NCBI GenBank assembly: GCA_049276515.1
Contig: JBASWO010000203.1
Span: 1 to 9,501 of the forward strand
Direction of reading: 5' to 3'
DNA: 9,501 nt
Source of the DNA: JAATFY01 sp049276515
GTDB taxonomy: Bacteria > Pseudomonadota > Alphaproteobacteria > UBA9219
In this document: positions 1 through 5,966 of the stretch, one piece after another
Layout of the letters: the number at the start of each line of letters is the position of its first letter
Numbering within the stretch: position 1 is the first letter of the stretch
Program-made: the position numbers and the translations under genes
Notes under the pieces: generated by a model
What the model was told of the DNA's origin: nothing
Seen by the model: only the letters and a program-made list of their open reading frames with translations
The model's database searches: none

Positions 1-468
1 AAACACTTCCCAGATGGTGAAGTGCTGTCGATTTATGACGCGTCAATGAAATACCAAGCTGAGAAAACGCCACTCATTGTTGTAGCTGGTAAAGAGTATG
101 GCACCGGATCATCACGTGATTGGGCTGCGAAAGGCACTTTGCTTTTAGGCGTACGCGCTGTCATCGCAGAAAGCTTTGAGCGTATCCATCGCTCGAATCT
201 TGTTGGCATGAGTGTTCTGCCGCTCGTCTTCACAAACAATATGACGCGCCATGATTTGAAACTCACAGGCGAGGAAACTTTTGATATCATCGGTATTGCT
301 GCGGGTATCAAACCGCGCATGGATGTTACACTGACCATCACACGCGCCAATGGTACCAAGGATGAGATTCCTCTTCTCTGCCGTATCGATACGTTGGATG
401 AAGTTGATTATTATAAGAGCGGCGGCATCCTGCCATTCGTTTTGCGCGATCTTATCAAGCAAAAATAG
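1..468 (+). CDS. acnA: Aconitate hydratase, C-terminal part (5' truncated by window)
   Basis: This is the last 155 codons of aconitase, which interconverts citrate and isocitrate in the TCA cycle in the cytoplasm. The reading frame is open from base 1 and ends at TAG 466-468, so the true start and the three [4Fe-4S] cysteines lie to the left of the window. The visible part is the swivelling C-terminal domain. It shows the hallmark block AGKEYGTGSSRDWAAKGT with the substrate-binding Ser-Arg pair, followed by GVRAVIAESFERIHRSNLVG and the closing GGILPFVLRDL. The family is about 890-900 residues long, so roughly one sixth is seen. The sequence looks like the AcnA/IRP type, closest in style to alphaproteobacterial proteins (from memory). 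It is followed by a 332-bp gene-free stretch and so is probably the last gene of its transcript. The GTG at 22 is an internal Val codon and not a start. Confidence 0.97.
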   Translation, partial: KHFPDGEVLSIYDASMKYQAEKTPLIVVAGKEYGTGSSRDWAAKGTLLLGVRAVIAESFERIHRSNLVGMSVLPLVFTNNMTRHDLKLTGEETFDIIGIAAGIKPRMDVTLTITRANGTKDEIPLLCRIDTLDEVDYYKSGGILPFVLRDLIKQK

Positions 469-484
469 ACCTCTTGCCAACAGC

Positions 485-600
485 GGCCGGTTGGAACTTA
501 TACGGCTAATCCGACAGACCGCTCTGGAAGCGTAACAATCTTTCCTATGACCCTCAGCATTCCCGGGTACGGAAGCCAACCGGCCAGGACCTCGTTTTTT
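485..600 (+). other. Structured 3' UTR element, terminator or small RNA candidate
   Basis: GGCCGGTTGG at 485-494 is the exact reverse complement of CCAACCGGCC at 576-585, giving a perfect 10-bp stem that could extend by CTT/AAG past a two-base bulge. Inside it sit CGCT/AGCG (520-523 with 529-532, 5-nt loop) and TTCC/GGAA (560-563 with 571-574, 7-nt loop). Nine bases after the closing stem comes T6 at 595-600. GCCAAC occurs twice, at 476-481 and 575-580, and either copy can pair with GTTGG at 490-494, so two exclusive folds are possible. This could be the acnA terminator, a 3' UTR-derived small RNA, or an attenuator-like switch. I recognise no known RNA family. It is not a classic short-hairpin terminator because of the 81-nt interior and the gap before the T run. 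Confidence 0.4.
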
Positions 601-613
601 AACTAATTAGTTA
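600..613. repeat. 14-bp perfect palindrome
   Basis: TAACTAATTAGTTA equals its own reverse complement across all 14 bases; the flanking bases (T at 599, C at 614) do not extend it. It lies directly after the T6 run downstream of acnA and about 190 bp before the OmpA-domain gene. A palindrome of this length and AT content could be an operator for a dimeric regulator, but the distance from the next gene makes a role there uncertain. Confidence 0.45.
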
Positions 614-615
614 CG

Positions 616-661
616 ATTGAGGCCAAAGGCGCGGCATAAGAACAACACTTGTCGCCTCAAT
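616..661. repeat. 8-bp inverted repeat with 30-nt spacer
   Basis: ATTGAGGC at 616-623 is the exact reverse complement of GCCTCAAT at 654-661. The 30-base loop between them has no T-rich tail after the second arm, so this is not an intrinsic terminator for either strand. It might be a 5' leader hairpin if the OmpA-domain gene is transcribed from upstream of it, or a protein binding site. Its function is unknown. Confidence 0.35.
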
Positions 662-785
662 GCATCAAAAACCACTGAAATTGTTGAAAATTCCCAAAAA
701 AATGTCATTCTCGCCCCCGTTCCGCATGGACAAAGACAAAAGACCCGGCCCGCACATCTTTAGGCACGATCCACCATAAAATGCA

Positions 786-793
786 GAGAAAGG
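786..793 (+). promoter_or_regulatory. Ribosome binding site for the OmpA-domain gene at 801
   Basis: GAGAAAGG ends seven bases before the ATG at 801. It is a near-consensus purine-rich Shine-Dalgarno site and fixes this ATG as the start, in agreement with the signal peptide that begins there. Confidence 0.7.
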
Positions 794-800
794 TAGACCA

Positions 801-1313
801 ATGAAATCCGTATCGAAGTTGTTAGTTGTTGCCACGTTAGCGCTGATCAGCGCAGTGACGACAGCTCGCGCGGAAGACCAATCACCGGCCTTCCCCGTGC
901 AAAAAATGATTGAAGCACGCACAGTTAAATCCAGCCATGTTTTGAACCGTCCAGCTTTGTTGATGGCACAACTTGATGTTGTCATCCAATTCAGCAGCGG
1001 CTCAAGCAAGGTCCCAGCAGCTGAAGTTAAGAAGCTGAAGGGTGTTGCCGCAGCGATCAAGAGCAAGAAGGGCGGCCATGTTGCCGTTCAAGGATACACC
1101 GACAACAAGGGCAGCGATGCGCTGAACCAACGTCTGTCGTATCATCGCGCAGTTGCCGTTATGAACATCCTGGTCAAGAAGTATGGCGTTCCAGCAAGCA
1201 TGCTGTCCGCTCAAGGCTTCGGCAAGGAAAATCCAGTTGCTGACAACAGCACAGCAGAAGGCCGCGCTATGAACCGTCGCGTTACCTTTGCTTGCACTAA
1301 GTCAGGCAGATAA
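801..1313 (+). CDS. Small exported OmpA-family peptidoglycan-binding protein
   Basis: A 170-residue periplasmic or outer-membrane-associated protein. Residues 1-24 form a Sec signal peptide: Lys2 and Lys6, then the hydrophobic run LLVVATLALISAV, with likely cleavage after Ala-Arg-Ala (22-24). A short linker follows, then one OmpA C-terminal domain at about 58-165. The motif GYTDNKG (98-104) supplies Asp101, and RLSYHRA (111-117) supplies Arg116. These sit 15 apart, as do the two residues that bind diaminopimelate in OmpA-like domains. RAMNRRVTF (155-163) is the usual closing block. There is no N-terminal beta-barrel and no lipobox Cys, so it is a soluble OmpA-domain protein and not a porin or Pal lipoprotein. 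It is transcribed alone up to a strong terminator at 1345. The family is known to anchor envelope structures to peptidoglycan; what this member tethers is not evident. Confidence 0.93.
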   Translation: MKSVSKLLVVATLALISAVTTARAEDQSPAFPVQKMIEARTVKSSHVLNRPALLMAQLDVVIQFSSGSSKVPAAEVKKLKGVAAAIKSKKGGHVAVQGYTDNKGSDALNQRLSYHRAVAVMNILVKKYGVPASMLSAQGFGKENPVADNSTAEGRAMNRRVTFACTKSGR

Positions 1314-1344
1314 TTGACCTTGTAAGTCCAAGGTACTAGGAATT

Positions 1345-1371
1345 GGGGGGCTTTTTAGCCCCCCTTTTTTT
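1345..1371 (+). terminator. Strong intrinsic terminator after the first OmpA-domain gene
   Basis: An 8-bp perfect stem GGGGGGCT (1345-1352) pairs with AGCCCCCC (1357-1364) around a TTTT loop and runs straight into T7 (1365-1371). It lies 32 bases after the stop codon at 1313 and only 29 bases before the next start codon at 1401. Confidence 0.93.
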
Positions 1372-1390
1372 GTCTTTTATATCCCCCACT

Positions 1391-1395
1391 AGGAG
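1391..1395 (+). promoter_or_regulatory. Ribosome binding site for the pentapeptide-OmpA gene
   Basis: AGGAG lies five bases before the ATG at 1401, a strong Shine-Dalgarno site that decides the start. Only 19 bases separate it from the preceding terminator's T tract, so any dedicated promoter would have to overlap the terminator. A possible -10 is TATATC at 1378-1383, with no good -35. Confidence 0.65.
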
Positions 1396-1400
1396 CTCTT

Positions 1401-2381
1401 ATGAAAACCAAACTAATTGCGCTCATGCTCGTAACTGTAACGTTTCAAGCGCAGGCGCAAGACGCCAGCATTTCGGCTCCAGGTGTAGAGATAACTCAAG
1501 ATAGAATTATCGCTCCTGGCGTCAGGATAGAGGCAGACGGTATTTCAGCACCTGGTGTTAATATTAAGGCTCAAACTCCATCGCAGTTACAAATTGGCGG
1601 CTCGTTAGCTTCCTATGCCAACGCTTCTTTGGCAGGCATGGATTTTAGTCACCAAAATCTTGCTGGCGCTAATTTTACAAACGCCACTTTAAATAACGCT
1701 AATTTTACAAATGCAAATCTATCTGGCGCTAATTTTGCGAATGCCACGCTGGCAGGCGCTAATCTTTCTGGTGCCGTTTTAATGCGTGCCAGCCTCGTCA
1801 ATGTTACACTAGATGGCGCCAACTTAACGGATGCTGACCTTACAGAAGCTGATCTTACCAACGCCTCACTGGTAGGAACATGGATCACGGGCACTCGTTT
1901 TACGCGTGCCGTACTCACCAATGTGGATATGAGCCGGGCCCAACGTCAAACTGTTAAGGCTGTAGTACCATCACCACGCCCCACTTATGTTGATGCAGGC
2001 GCTATCAGTACCGCCCTCCAAGCCACCAAAAAAATTGATCTGACCATCAATTTTGATTTTAACTCCGACAAACTCACAACTGATGGTGAGAAACAAGTTG
2101 CTGCTGTTGCAACTGCACTCAAAGGAAGTGATCTAGAGAAGGCTCGCATCCGCATCGAAGGTCATACTGATAATGTAGGAAGTGATACCTATAATCTGGA
2201 TCTCTCGTCACGCCGCGCTATGCGTGTTCTTCGCGCTCTGGTTGATAACCACAGCGTTCCTGAAACCAAACTATCAGCCAAGGGTTTGGGCGAATCAAAG
2301 CCCATCGCCAGCAATGACGCTGATTTAGGCCGCGCTATGAACCGCCGCGTTACCTTGGTTAATTTGGGACCCGGGAACTAA
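1401..2381 (+). CDS. Exported pentapeptide-repeat / OmpA-domain fusion protein
   Basis: A 326-residue envelope protein with four visible parts. Residues 1-19 are a Sec signal peptide with likely cleavage after Ala-Gln-Ala (17-19). Residues 24-55 carry three copies of I-x-A-P-G-V-x-I with an exact 12-residue period (ISAPGVEI, IIAPGVRI, ISAPGVNI). Residues about 75-180 are some twenty pentapeptide repeats of the A-(N/D)-L/F-x-x type, which fold as a right-handed quadrilateral beta-helix. Residues about 213-320 are an OmpA C-terminal domain with Asp257 in GHTDNVG and Arg272 in SSRRAM, 15 apart as required for peptidoglycan binding, ending in RAMNRRVTL. I infer a beta-helical rod held on peptidoglycan in the periplasm. 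The partner of the rod is unknown. The OmpA domain resembles that of the preceding gene, including a nearly identical 29-base stretch, so the two are probably paralogous there. No intrinsic terminator is seen after the gene. Confidence 0.95.
   Translation: MKTKLIALMLVTVTFQAQAQDASISAPGVEITQDRIIAPGVRIEADGISAPGVNIKAQTPSQLQIGGSLASYANASLAGMDFSHQNLAGANFTNATLNNANFTNANLSGANFANATLAGANLSGAVLMRASLVNVTLDGANLTDADLTEADLTNASLVGTWITGTRFTRAVLTNVDMSRAQRQTVKAVVPSPRPTYVDAGAISTALQATKKIDLTINFDFNSDKLTTDGEKQVAAVATALKGSDLEKARIRIEGHTDNVGSDTYNLDLSSRRAMRVLRALVDNHSVPETKLSAKGLGESKPIASNDADLGRAMNRRVTLVNLGPGN
1470..1565 (+). repeat. Three in-frame 36-bp coding repeats (APGV motif)
   Basis: Residues 24-55 of the fusion protein repeat every 12 codons with the core Ala-Pro-Gly-Val and flanking Ile. 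The codons differ between copies (GCTCCAGGTGTA, GCTCCTGGCGTC, GCACCTGGTGTT), so the protein sequence is held by selection and the DNA has diverged. The motif is placed directly after the signal peptide. Confidence 0.8.
1623..1940 (+). repeat. Pentapeptide-repeat coding array (15-bp period)
   Basis: About twenty 15-bp units encode A(N/D)(L/F)xx pentapeptides. Some neighbouring units are nearly identical in DNA, for instance GCTAATTTTACAAA around 1668 and again around 1698, and GCTAATTTTGCGAA around 1728, which suggests recent expansion by slippage in the first half of the array. Later units (after about 1800) are more diverged. Confidence 0.85.
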
Positions 2382-2428
2382 AAACGGAATCGCTTGCGTG
2401 AAGGCCTTGATCGCGTAAGGCTGGTCTT

Positions 2429-3646
2429 ATGTTTCGGCCATCGTCACGTTCGTCTGATTCTGCGTCCGCTCCTTTGCAGCGGCGTCAAACCGTCCTGACT
2501 ATTACGCCTTACTACACAAGTCATAATGGACCTGTTGAACGCGTCGCTGAGCGTTTAATGGCAGAAATTGCTCTTGAGCATAATGTGCATTTTACTTGGG
2601 CTGCGAGTGAATGCGCCCATATCCCTGAGATGCACGGCACGATTGCTCTGCCGATGCAAGGCACCAATATTCTTGAAAAACTTTTTGGCTGGCAGTGGCC
2701 TCTTTGGACACCACGCAGCTTACAGCACCTTTATATGGTTATGGAGGGGGTTGATTGTGTTTGGCTGCATGACAACGAAACCTTTGGCAGCCTGATTGCT
2801 TTTTACATGGCACGAAGACTTAAAAAGCCAGTTATTTTTACCCATCATGTAGGTCTTGCGCAGACAGGTCTTATAAAACGCTTCAGCAAAAAATGTCTTG
2901 GCTTCATCATGGGTCAGAGAATTTTGAAAGATGCGCATCAAAGCACTTTTACAGGCGATGCTACAGCTGAGTTTTATTATCGCCAGATTGCTTTTACGCG
3001 CCCGGTTAAAATCATTCCAAACGGTGTCGACACATCTATCTTCCAGCCAACTTTGCGTGAAAAGCGCAATGTCTTGCGGTCTTCCTTTGCTTTACGCAAT
3101 GAACAGCCGGTGATGTTATTTGTAGGGCGCTTTGATAAAGAAAACGGCCTGCCCGCTTTAAAAGAATTAGCAAAACTGCTGCCAGACTGGCGTTTTTGGC
3201 TTGCTGGTACGGGGCCCATCCAGCCAGAAAAATGGTTCCTACCCAACGTCCAAGTTTTTCGTCATCGTCAAAACCAGGAGTTGGCTGAACTCTATCAAGC
3301 AGCGGATCTTCTTTTACAGCCCGGCCCACACACGACATTTCCGCTCGCCGTTCAAGAAGCCATGGCCTGCGGCTTACCCGTCATGTGCGGCAAAGATATT
3401 GCGAGCGGCAGCTTAGTGGCTAAACCCTATCTTTGGGTTGTGAATATAGACCCATCGCCCGAGCGCACAGCTGCTCTCTGGGCTAAGAAATTAAAAGGGG
3501 CGCGCCGCCTGTGGCCATTGACTGAAGCAAAGACAGAATTATCTGATGTCGCGCAATCCTTCTGGGAATGGCCTATTATTGCGGGTCATTATGCCGATAT
3601 ATTAAAAACCTACTCCCCTCAGAAGATCAAAACGCGCGTGGCCTGA
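2429..3646 (+). CDS. GT-B glycosyltransferase, GT4-like (family 1/4)
   Basis: A 405-residue cytoplasmic or peripheral-membrane glycosyltransferase that should transfer a sugar from a nucleotide donor to a glycan or lipid acceptor. The N-terminal Rossmann-like domain (about 21-190) starts with TVLTITPYYTSHNGPVERVA, the glycine/loop region of GT4 enzymes, and has FTHHVG at 137-142. The linker IIPNGVD (195-201) and the donor-domain opening FVGRFDKENG (231-240) are typical, and EAMACGLPV (310-318) is the nucleotide-sugar-binding helix. Oddity: in the EX7E motif the second Glu (310) is present but the first position (302) is Thr. The first 20 residues are polar and not conserved in the family. The ATG is 47 bases after the preceding stop, with TAAGG at 2416-2420 as a fair ribosome binding site. 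A GT2 gene follows 43 bases later on the same strand, probably in one transcript. The donor sugar cannot be read from sequence. Confidence 0.93.
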   Translation: MFRPSSRSSDSASAPLQRRQTVLTITPYYTSHNGPVERVAERLMAEIALEHNVHFTWAASECAHIPEMHGTIALPMQGTNILEKLFGWQWPLWTPRSLQHLYMVMEGVDCVWLHDNETFGSLIAFYMARRLKKPVIFTHHVGLAQTGLIKRFSKKCLGFIMGQRILKDAHQSTFTGDATAEFYYRQIAFTRPVKIIPNGVDTSIFQPTLREKRNVLRSSFALRNEQPVMLFVGRFDKENGLPALKELAKLLPDWRFWLAGTGPIQPEKWFLPNVQVFRHRQNQELAELYQAADLLLQPGPHTTFPLAVQEAMACGLPVMCGKDIASGSLVAKPYLWVVNIDPSPERTAALWAKKLKGARRLWPLTEAKTELSDVAQSFWEWPIIAGHYADILKTYSPQKIKTRVA

Positions 3647-3689
3647 GCTATTTGCCAAGCTCTTCCTGCTTCGTTAAAAAGATAACGCT

Positions 3690-4871
3690 ATGACGAATGC
3701 AATCGAACTGAGCATCTTAATGCCCTGCCTAAATGAGGCTGAGACGCTTGATGTGTGTTTAGAGAAAGCGACGCGCTTTTTAAAAGATAACAATGTTCAG
3801 GGCGAAATTGTCATCGGCGATAATGGCAGCACAGACGGATCGCAAGATATTGCAAGGCGCCGTGGCGCCCGTGTCATTGATGTACCCACCAAAGGCTATG
3901 GCGCTGCTCTCATGGGCGGCATTCGGGCTGCTCAAGGCCGCTATATCGTGATGGGCGATTCGGATGACAGTTATGATTTTTCTAATCTGATGCCCTATTT
4001 AGAACAATTACGTGCGGGTAGCGATCTTGTCATGGGCAATCGTTTTAAGGGCGGCATTGGCAAAGGTGCCATGCCTTTTTTGCATAAATATTTGGGCAAC
4101 CCTGTTTTGAGTTTTCTGGGACGTCTTTTTTTCAAAAGTGCGTGCGGTGATTTTCATTGTGGCCTGCGTGGCTTCAACAAAGCCTCCATTCAAAAACTGA
4201 ACTTGCGTACCACGGGCATGGAATTTGCGTCTGAGATGATTGTTAAATCAGCGCTCTATGGTTTAAAAATTTCTGAAGTACCAACAACACTCAAAAAAGA
4301 TGGGCGCAGTCGACCTCCCCATTTAAGAACTTGGCGTGATGGCTGGCGGCATTTGCGTTTTCTTTTGATGTATAGCCCGCGCTGGCTGTTTTTTTATCCC
4401 GGCCTATTACTTATTGCCCTCGGCACACTAACGACGGCAGCCCTCCTACCTGGTCCTCTTTCCATTCAAGGCATTGTTTTGGATGTGCATACCCTTCTTG
4501 TTGCGGGGACATGCGTCATTTTGGGGACCCAGATTGTGCTCTTTGCTGTCTTGGCTAAACAATATGCTGTTAATCAGGGTCTCTTACCGCGAGGAAACAA
4601 ATGGGCCTTTGTTTCCAGCCACTTCTCACTCGAACGCGCTTTAATACTCAGCATCTTCATTTTGCTTTTAGGTATCGGTGGGATGATGTGGGCCATTGGC
4701 AAATGGCACGAGACAGAATTCGGCCCTCTTAATTACGAAGACATCATGCGCTACGTCATTCCATCCGTAACGCTGATCGTCGTTGGCTTACAACTTTTCT
4801 TTGGCTCGTTCCTCTCAGGTATTCTCAATCTCAACCTGGCGAATACTAACTCTACGCCGCCTTCGACTTAG
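3690..4871 (+). CDS. GT2 glycosyltransferase with four C-terminal membrane segments (polyprenyl-phosphate-sugar synthase-like)
   Basis: A 393-residue inner-membrane enzyme. The GT-A domain at 6-225 resembles dolichol-phosphate mannosyl/glucosyl synthases: SILMPCLNEAETL (8-20), the nucleotide-binding GDNGSTDGS (43-51), the metal-binding Asp-Ser-Asp in MGDSDDSYDF (88-97), and the well-conserved block CGLRGFNK followed by NLRTTGMEFASEM (171-183). Four hydrophobic segments follow at about 232-253, 262-288, 316-336 and 355-380. This pattern fits an enzyme that loads a sugar onto undecaprenyl phosphate on the cytoplasmic face to supply a lipid-linked donor, but a direct glycan transferase is possible. 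Only AAAAAGA around 3676-3682 serves as a ribosome binding site, so translation may be coupled to the GT-B gene upstream. The last 20 bases overlap the tail of the convergent gene on the other strand. Confidence 0.95.
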   Translation: MTNAIELSILMPCLNEAETLDVCLEKATRFLKDNNVQGEIVIGDNGSTDGSQDIARRRGARVIDVPTKGYGAALMGGIRAAQGRYIVMGDSDDSYDFSNLMPYLEQLRAGSDLVMGNRFKGGIGKGAMPFLHKYLGNPVLSFLGRLFFKSACGDFHCGLRGFNKASIQKLNLRTTGMEFASEMIVKSALYGLKISEVPTTLKKDGRSRPPHLRTWRDGWRHLRFLLMYSPRWLFFYPGLLLIALGTLTTAALLPGPLSIQGIVLDVHTLLVAGTCVILGTQIVLFAVLAKQYAVNQGLLPRGNKWAFVSSHFSLERALILSIFILLLGIGGMMWAIGKWHETEFGPLNYEDIMRYVIPSVTLIVVGLQLFFGSFLSGILNLNLANTNSTPPST

Positions 4872-5964
4872 CATCTGCCTGATCGATGGCTAAAAGCCAA
4901 GCCACGCAGTTCTTATCGATCATATCGAGGAACTTTTTCTGATCTTCTGTCAGCTTTTCAGCCGTACGGAATTTTTCACGCAGCGCAGGAATAATTTCAT
5001 ACATGCATGATTTATAATCATTGCCTTTCAGCGTGATTTCATAAAGCCAAGCAACGATACGATCTGTCAGTTGATAGCCGAGACGTTCTTTATCAGCATC
5101 GATCCAGAGATCATGCACATTGCGTGTCTGACGAACCAACGGCATGCCAAAGCAGATATAATCTTTGAGATGATCTGCAATGCGTTTGACGAAATAGGAT
5201 GGCAAAATATCGTCATAGCGGCCGACACCAAAATACATGCTGTAAGCAGGTATGACATCGCGATGCACAGCTGTGTTCTGTGAGTTAAAGGGCCCTTTTG
5301 TACCGTGGGCCAAGGCAATACGTGTTTTTAGTTTCGATTCCGTAACATCCGGCGCAATAGCAAGGCGCGTGACCGCATCCACATCTGGATCACCCAGCCA
5401 AAGACCAGCATTCACGACCACACGGCCTGAGACCTTTTGTGTGGTTGTCTTTGGATCCGGTGTCACACGATGATCATAGGAATAGCCACGATGGAAAAAC
5501 TGGCGGCCGCTCCGTTCGGTCAAATAGGTACAAACATTAAACCAACCACTTTCACTCTGGACTGCATCGAGCTGTTGAACCTGACCAAGTGATCCGTGTG
5601 ATCCAATATAGTTGGGCGTGTGTAAAAAATTATCATCATCAATTGTATAAATGACGTCAGCACCATCAGCATAAGCTTTGAGGATTGCAACGTTACGGCG
5701 TTGAATGCAATTCCAAGGCAAGAAACTGTCATACTCAGGAAAACGCGCCATAAATTTATTCTGCTCTTCAACACCCATATATTCTGTTGAGATGCCGTAA
5801 GTCTTTTGAATTTGCGCGCAAGCTTCAGCTGTCGCTGCGGGTGTTTTTTTATCGCCTGTAACAACAAAGCAGGCGTTTTTGACACCATGATCCACCAAAT
5901 CCTTGGCATAGGCATTGAGGTTCTCAGGAACATTGATGGTTGTCGTGATAATTGCGTGTTTCAT
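4852..5964 (-). CDS. RGP/STELLO-like (GT75-type) glycosyltransferase or sugar mutase
   Basis: A 370-residue protein with no signal peptide or membrane segment. It resembles the plant reversibly glycosylated polypeptides (UDP-arabinopyranose mutases) and the related STELLO/DUF288 family, recognised from memory of motifs. The motifs in order are: PWNCIQRRN (83-91), which matches the STELLO P-x-x-x-x-x-R-x-N region; the acidic IDDDNF (108-113), equivalent to the DxD/DDD nucleotide-sugar site; RGYSYDHR (159-166), where RGP has RGYPFSLR; NAGLWLGDPDVDA (185-197), where RGP has GLWLNIPDYDA; and GRYDDILPSYFVKRIADHL (248-266), where RGP has YDDMWAGW..K.ICDHL. It could interconvert pyranose and furanose forms of a nucleotide sugar or transfer a sugar; sequence alone does not decide. 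The start is only 2 bases after the stop of the upstream gene and has no clear Shine-Dalgarno, so translational coupling is likely. Last gene of the minus-strand operon. Confidence 0.88.
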   Translation of the reverse strand: MKHAIITTTINVPENLNAYAKDLVDHGVKNACFVVTGDKKTPAATAEACAQIQKTYGISTEYMGVEEQNKFMARFPEYDSFLPWNCIQRRNVAILKAYADGADVIYTIDDDNFLHTPNYIGSHGSLGQVQQLDAVQSESGWFNVCTYLTERSGRQFFHRGYSYDHRVTPDPKTTTQKVSGRVVVNAGLWLGDPDVDAVTRLAIAPDVTESKLKTRIALAHGTKGPFNSQNTAVHRDVIPAYSMYFGVGRYDDILPSYFVKRIADHLKDYICFGMPLVRQTRNVHDLWIDADKERLGYQLTDRIVAWLYEITLKGNDYKSCMYEIIPALREKFRTAEKLTEDQKKFLDMIDKNCVAWLLAIDQADAKSKAA

Positions 5965-5966
5965 AG

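Larger units (their letters stand above)
469..800. other. Gene-free intergenic region between acnA and the OmpA-domain gene
   Basis: These 332 bases hold no convincing gene on either strand. The first 130 bases contain a long inverted repeat that closes over smaller hairpins and ends in a T6 run, then a 14-bp palindrome and an 8-bp inverted repeat; these are listed separately. The second half should contain the promoter of the gene at 801. The best candidate I can see is TTGAAA at 684-689 with CATTCT at 706-711 (16-bp spacer), which is a poor -10 match and is offered only weakly. A ribosome binding site closes the region at 786-793. Confidence 0.6.

Noticed and set aside
145..579. Minus-strand open frame of 144 codons antisense to acnA
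   Set aside because: It overlaps the well-conserved aconitase C-terminus, shows no domain or motif and lacks a ribosome binding site; it is a shadow of the real gene.
485..588. tRNA-like outline: pairing ends followed by CCA, and a 4-bp stem with a 7-base loop near the 3' end
   Set aside because: The loop CGGGTAC lacks the TTCRA sequence of a T loop, the spacing is wrong, and no anticodon arm can be drawn.
599..613. Possible CtrA box (TTAA-N7-TTAA)
   Set aside because: The second half is GTTA and the similarity is explained by the palindrome itself; CtrA presence is not established.
1649..1921. Minus-strand 90-codon frame with repetitive LAP/SAS composition
   Set aside because: It is the complement of the pentapeptide repeats, whose 15-bp periodicity keeps the reverse frame open.
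5252..5473. Plus-strand 73-codon frame opposite the RGP-like gene
   Set aside because: It is antisense to strongly conserved motifs and has no recognisable features or start signals.
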